From positions 1-61,126 of the forward strand of contig DJGZ01000002.1 of NCBI GenBank assembly GCA_002433025.1: a stretch of 61,126 bases of DNA, given 5' to 3'. How positions within the stretch are numbered: the first letter of the stretch is position 1; each line of letters opens with the position of its first letter. Shown here one piece after another: positions 57,704 through 61,126 of the stretch. Position numbers and translations under genes: made by a program. The stretch comes from Bacteroidales bacterium UBA5833. Lineage in GTDB: Bacteria > Bacteroidota > Bacteroidia > Bacteroidales > Lentimicrobiaceae. The notes under the pieces were generated by a model. It saw only the letters and a program-made list of their open reading frames with translations. It was not told where the DNA came from and searched no databases.

Positions 57704-60700
57704 CTATCTCATAATGACCATTTTTTTAGTGTCACTTTTCTTTCCGTCAATTATAAGTGAATAAAAGTAAGTTCCAGGAGTAAGGCCTGAATTTATAAAG
57801 GCAGCCTTGTAGGTTCCTTTGTCCTTTAATCCCTGTTCAATTATTTGAATTTCTTTCCCTGTAATGTCTGTAACAGATATGGTTACATTAGCTTGTTTTT
57901 CAACTTTATACCATATTTGTGTGTTTCCTGTGAACGGGTTTGGTGCATTTTGCAATAAACTACCGTAAGAAAGGTTAGTAAGATCATTGTGTAATTTATC
58001 ACTCATCGTTTCACCAGGCAGTAAAGACAACAAATAGTTTCGATGTTCAAAATATTTTTCCTTTGTCTCGGGTATGAATTGCTTTAAATTGCCGGTATAG
58101 GCAGATTTAAGCCCTTGATTTTCCATTAGGAAATACACATAGCCTAAGTCTATAATGGCGAAAACGCTGTCTTCAAGACATGAGGGGTTAATAATTCTGT
58201 TTTCGGACCAGCTAATCGCCTGCGGCCAGTTCTCAAGTTTTACATCGCATTGATTTGCTAGATAATCTCCTAATTTATTGAGGAGTGTATCTGAAACAAT
58301 GGAATCATTTGACCGGTAGTAATCTTTGAGACTTCCATAATCCGATGCAACATATTCTTCAAGCCTAAGCAATTCTTTTATTGCTGCCTCTGCAAATTTT
58401 GATTTCGGATAAAGCTGTATTAGAAGTTGAAATTGATTTTTTGCTATCAGGTAGTTGCCTGCTTCAAAGCTACCAGACGCAGAATTGTACAAGTCTTCAG
58501 CAGGGTCAATTGATGCAAGGCTTCCACCGGGTGTCCAGAAAGGATCCCACATAAAAATAGTATTGTTTCCCATAAAATCAACACTTGCATCAAATCCACT
58601 ACCCCAGTGGTTGTTTTTCACATCAGCTTTAGTAACATTGGCATAAACCGGCCTGTCGAAATGTAGCAATGGGTCGTTGGGTTTGCCAAGATTATCATTG
58701 TCAACGATAGAATTATACCTAAAATACCAAGGGAAGCTAAATTCCGAAGCATAAACTTCACAAGCAGTGTTATCTCTGATCTGCTGGGTTTGTTCGAGAA
58801 TTTGTGCATCAGGGTTGCCATGTAATGAAAAATTGCAGTTGTTCATGAACCGAACCCCATAATAGTTGCTGAATATATTGTTCTTATATATTGAGCCAAT
58901 GCTATTATAGGCAATGATTGCATTCATCGAACAGGAACTGATTGTGTTGTTTTCTATCTTCTGATATCCTGCAGGACCTGAACCGGAAGCAAATAAATCT
59001 AATCCATTGTAAAACCCCTGTATTGTATTGCCAGAAATAAAGTACTTACCGTAATTAATCAACTTAATACCGGTAGCATTTGGCAAGGTGTTTACTATGC
59101 TGCAATTGACAACCTTGGCTTCAAAGTTTTGGTTCTTTGATTTGTTCTCTAAATACACACTGGTATTGGTAAAGGTATTATAAAACAAATTCAGATCACC
59201 AACATAAGAATAAAAAGACTTGCAATTAACAAATGATGAGGTACTTATGGACAGCGAAGCTACCTGACTATGCACTTTACATTGCTGAAGGGTGGCATTT
59301 TGAATATCGATTGTTGCATTGCTGTTATTTAGAAAAACCTCAAGTGATGCATCTCCTTCAGCAATTAACTGTACATCGGGTGAAACTATAAGGTCTCCAT
59401 CAACAATAATTTTACATTGGCCACGCCTGGCAATTATTTTTGAATTTGAATTAAGTTGAAGGGTTGCGCCCGGTTTAATATGAATTTCACTATTATACAT
59501 GTCGATTTTAACATTATTGCCAACAGTTAATCTTGCGCCATTAGTAACTGTTGGTGTAAAACGTGAAACCCGGTTGCTACCAAGATATAGGTTCTGATTT
59601 ATTAAATCTTCATGATGAGGGAGCAGATGATACTCGATTGAAAGGGTTGTATTCCTATTGTTTACGATAGGGACATTGGTCTGGCTGCAATAAAGCTCAA
59701 AATCTTCTCCCCAGCGGTGATCAATTAATGAAAAAAAGTTCACTGTGCCAGAGGAATTACTTAACTGATCGTTTTCATGAATCATAAAGAACACTTTGCC
59801 AAACTGGGTATTTTTATAAAAATAGCCGTAGTTCAAACCTATTTCAATCGGGCCGGGGTAAACGCCCCTCATTTCGTAAGGTCCGCCCTGCTCATTAAAG
59901 CAATAAAAATTCTTTGTTTCAACAGGGTCGGTGCTGCTGGCAGTAGCAGCATATCCAACTTTTATACTTAATTCATTTCTTTCTTGATGTTGAACCGATG
60001 CTTTCACAGAAATTTCAGGTGCTGGAATTTCTTCATTCGGAAAAACTTCACAGGTATAAGCATAAGAAGTCCCAAGACCAGGACATCCCGGGTAAAGTAG
60101 CTTATAAGGAATAAATGAGAACCCTTGGTTCCCATATGTCCAATCCAATCCCCAGCTATTTGCAACCTTGAAAGCACCTTTTTCAAAATCGCGGATGTTA
60201 AAAACCCCGTCCCCATTTACATCCCGATCGTTGGTGTATTGCCCGTCACCATTAATATCCTGTATTAATATCTCATCATTGTAACCCACAATTGTAAGCG
60301 CATGGCCGGATCCAGGTGTTCCAAAAGAGGATATATAGCGTTCACCTGCATGAGGGGATCCTGCCGGTATAACCGAATAAGGAACCCACCCGGCAGTATT
60401 TACACCAATAATAGCCAGCCCACCGGTTGTTTCATCATTACCATGGTCAGCAATCCAGCGCTTAAGGTAATCTAAGCCAGTTGGCGCAATTGAAAAATTC
60501 ATTGTATAAATATTCGAAATTGTATTATTCATGCCTTGTAAATATTTACTGTATCCGGTCATCCAATACTTATAGTTTTTACTGGCAATATATAAAGCCG
60601 GATCATCATATATATCCCACGAAGCGCATCCGTTCTGCTTTATAATATCGAAGCCACTTTTGAAATATGTATAAGTGGTGCTGTCACCTTCATTTAAAAA

Positions 60701-61087
60701 GTTATAAGTATATAGTGGGTGGTAAAGGTTGGTTAAATCATTGATTCCATCTCCTGCTTCTTTATTACGCTTTCTGTTTAATTCGTAAGTAAATGTGTAA
60801 AATAGTTCGGCAACATGTACACAGCATGCATTATCCTCCTGATCGAAAATATAAGGGAACCAGATATTTTGATCATTATACACAGAGGAGGGCAGTTGTG
60901 ATGCAAGTGATGCTGCAGTAGGGATAAATTCTACTGCATCGTTCCATACCTCTGGAGGAGGCGTTACAGCATCACCACTTAACCAGGGATTACCTTCTGG
61001 ATCGGGATTCATGTTAATGATTTGTGCCTGGGCACTCAAGGATATGCATAATGCTAACACCCCAAGCAATCTTGTAATTGTTTTCAT
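57704..61087 (-). CDS. Papain-like (C1) protease with beta-helix, TPR-like and T9SS sorting domains
   Basis: 1127 residues. Signal peptide (residues 1-21), then a C1-type catalytic domain with DQEDNACC (C89 in the papain DQGxCGSC frame), GSGHALTIVGYND (H262) and VANSWGLDWTYGNQGF (N310). A calcium-loop pair DINGDGQ...DVNGDGVFNIRDF (278-300) is inserted between His and Asn. A right-handed parallel beta-helix (about 500-830, with SIVNTLPNATGIK- and NNTISSCSMNA-type coils), a TPR-like helical segment (about 870-1000) and a T9SS sorting domain (about 1045-1127, APNPFTGNTQIWYKV) follow. It should be an exported multi-domain protease. AT-rich compared with neighbours. Confidence 0.88.
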   Translation of the reverse strand: MKTITRLLGVLALCISLSAQAQIINMNPDPEGNPWLSGDAVTPPPEVWNDAVEFIPTAASLASQLPSSVYNDQNIWFPYIFDQEDNACCVHVAELFYTFTYELNRKRNKEAGDGINDLTNLYHPLYTYNFLNEGDSTTYTYFKSGFDIIKQNGCASWDIYDDPALYIASKNYKYWMTGYSKYLQGMNNTISNIYTMNFSIAPTGLDYLKRWIADHGNDETTGGLAIIGVNTAGWVPYSVIPAGSPHAGERYISSFGTPGSGHALTIVGYNDEILIQDINGDGQYTNDRDVNGDGVFNIRDFEKGAFKVANSWGLDWTYGNQGFSFIPYKLLYPGCPGLGTSYAYTCEVFPNEEIPAPEISVKASVQHQERNELSIKVGYAATASSTDPVETKNFYCFNEQGGPYEMRGVYPGPIEIGLNYGYFYKNTQFGKVFFMIHENDQLSNSSGTVNFFSLIDHRWGEDFELYCSQTNVPIVNNRNTTLSIEYHLLPHHEDLINQNLYLGSNRVSRFTPTVTNGARLTVGNNVKIDMYNSEIHIKPGATLQLNSNSKIIARRGQCKIIVDGDLIVSPDVQLIAEGDASLEVFLNNSNATIDIQNATLQQCKVHSQVASLSISTSSFVNCKSFYSYVGDLNLFYNTFTNTSVYLENKSKNQNFEAKVVNCSIVNTLPNATGIKLINYGKYFISGNTIQGFYNGLDLFASGSGPAGYQKIENNTISSCSMNAIIAYNSIGSIYKNNIFSNYYGVRFMNNCNFSLHGNPDAQILEQTQQIRDNTACEVYASEFSFPWYFRYNSIVDNDNLGKPNDPLLHFDRPVYANVTKADVKNNHWGSGFDASVDFMGNNTIFMWDPFWTPGGSLASIDPAEDLYNSASGSFEAGNYLIAKNQFQLLIQLYPKSKFAEAAIKELLRLEEYVASDYGSLKDYYRSNDSIVSDTLLNKLGDYLANQCDVKLENWPQAISWSENRIINPSCLEDSVFAIIDLGYVYFLMENQGLKSAYTGNLKQFIPETKEKYFEHRNYLLSLLPGETMSDKLHNDLTNLSYGSLLQNAPNPFTGNTQIWYKVEKQANVTISVTDITGKEIQIIEQGLKDKGTYKAAFINSGLTPGTYFYSLIIDGKKSDTKKMVIMR

Positions 61088-61116
61088 AAATTAGTGATTT
61101 TTGGCTAAGTACATGA

Positions 61117-61124
61117 CAAAAATA
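61117..61124 (-). promoter_or_regulatory. Putative -7 box of the C1 protease gene
   Basis: TATTTTTG on the minus strand fits TAnnTTTG, 30 bases before the ATG at 61087. The -33 region is beyond the window. Confidence 0.5.
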
Positions 61125-61126
61125 GG

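Overview
The window looks like chromosome of a Bacteroidota bacterium, probably a free-living, anaerobic or facultative Bacteroidia member from a metagenome. Evidence: type IX secretion (T9SS) C-terminal sorting domains on secreted proteins, a TonB-dependent receptor, a Rho with a long low-complexity N-terminal insertion, a DUF5777 beta-barrel, CX4CH cytochromes, and many promoters of the Bacteroidota type (-33 TTTG, -7 TAnnTTTG) with almost no Shine-Dalgarno sites. Products are recognised from sequence only; no search was run.

Layout. 1-5.8 kb (minus): secreted beta-propeller proteins, a TonB receptor and a small anchored protein. 5.9-11.8 kb (minus): an envelope/translation operon (PASTA protein, T9SS protein, RluD-type pseudouridine synthase, HD hydrolase) split by an intact IS4-family element with a 9-bp target duplication. 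12.1-20 kb (plus): ddl, a small secreted protein, a LytS/LytTR pair with a three-repeat glycan-binding-like lipoprotein, and a DUF116 plus CrtI-like oxidoreductase pair. 20-35 kb: T9SS serine protease, PAS sensor, MsrA, IMP dehydrogenase, tRNA-Leu(TAG), a GSDH-type lipoprotein, Tpx, VOC protein, a GH3/beta-lactamase-fold fusion and a VWA protein.

35-40.7 kb: a Crp/Fnr regulator divergent from a cytochrome locus (CX4CH lipoprotein, DUF5777 barrel, monoheme cytochrome, heptaheme membrane-anchored cytochrome, b-type cytochrome, hexaheme lipoprotein). It can be read as an electron conduit from the quinone pool to the cell exterior. 40.9-48.6 kb: housekeeping genes (rho, gcvT, comB-like, DPP III-like peptidase, OprP-like porin).

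48.9-52.7 kb (minus): an arsenic operon arsR-arsC-arsM-[four-helix-bundle gene]-acr3-rhodanese-like. The four-helix-bundle gene lies between inward-facing arrays of a degenerate 8/16-bp repeat, as if a small unit had been inserted. 52.8-61.1 kb (minus): single genes in one orientation. The three visibly AT-rich ones (serine hydrolase, alpha/beta hydrolase, C1-type protease) each carry, at or just after the stop codon, a 120-140 bp imperfect inverted-repeat element built like an integron attC site. These two structures and the cytochrome conduit are the main leads.
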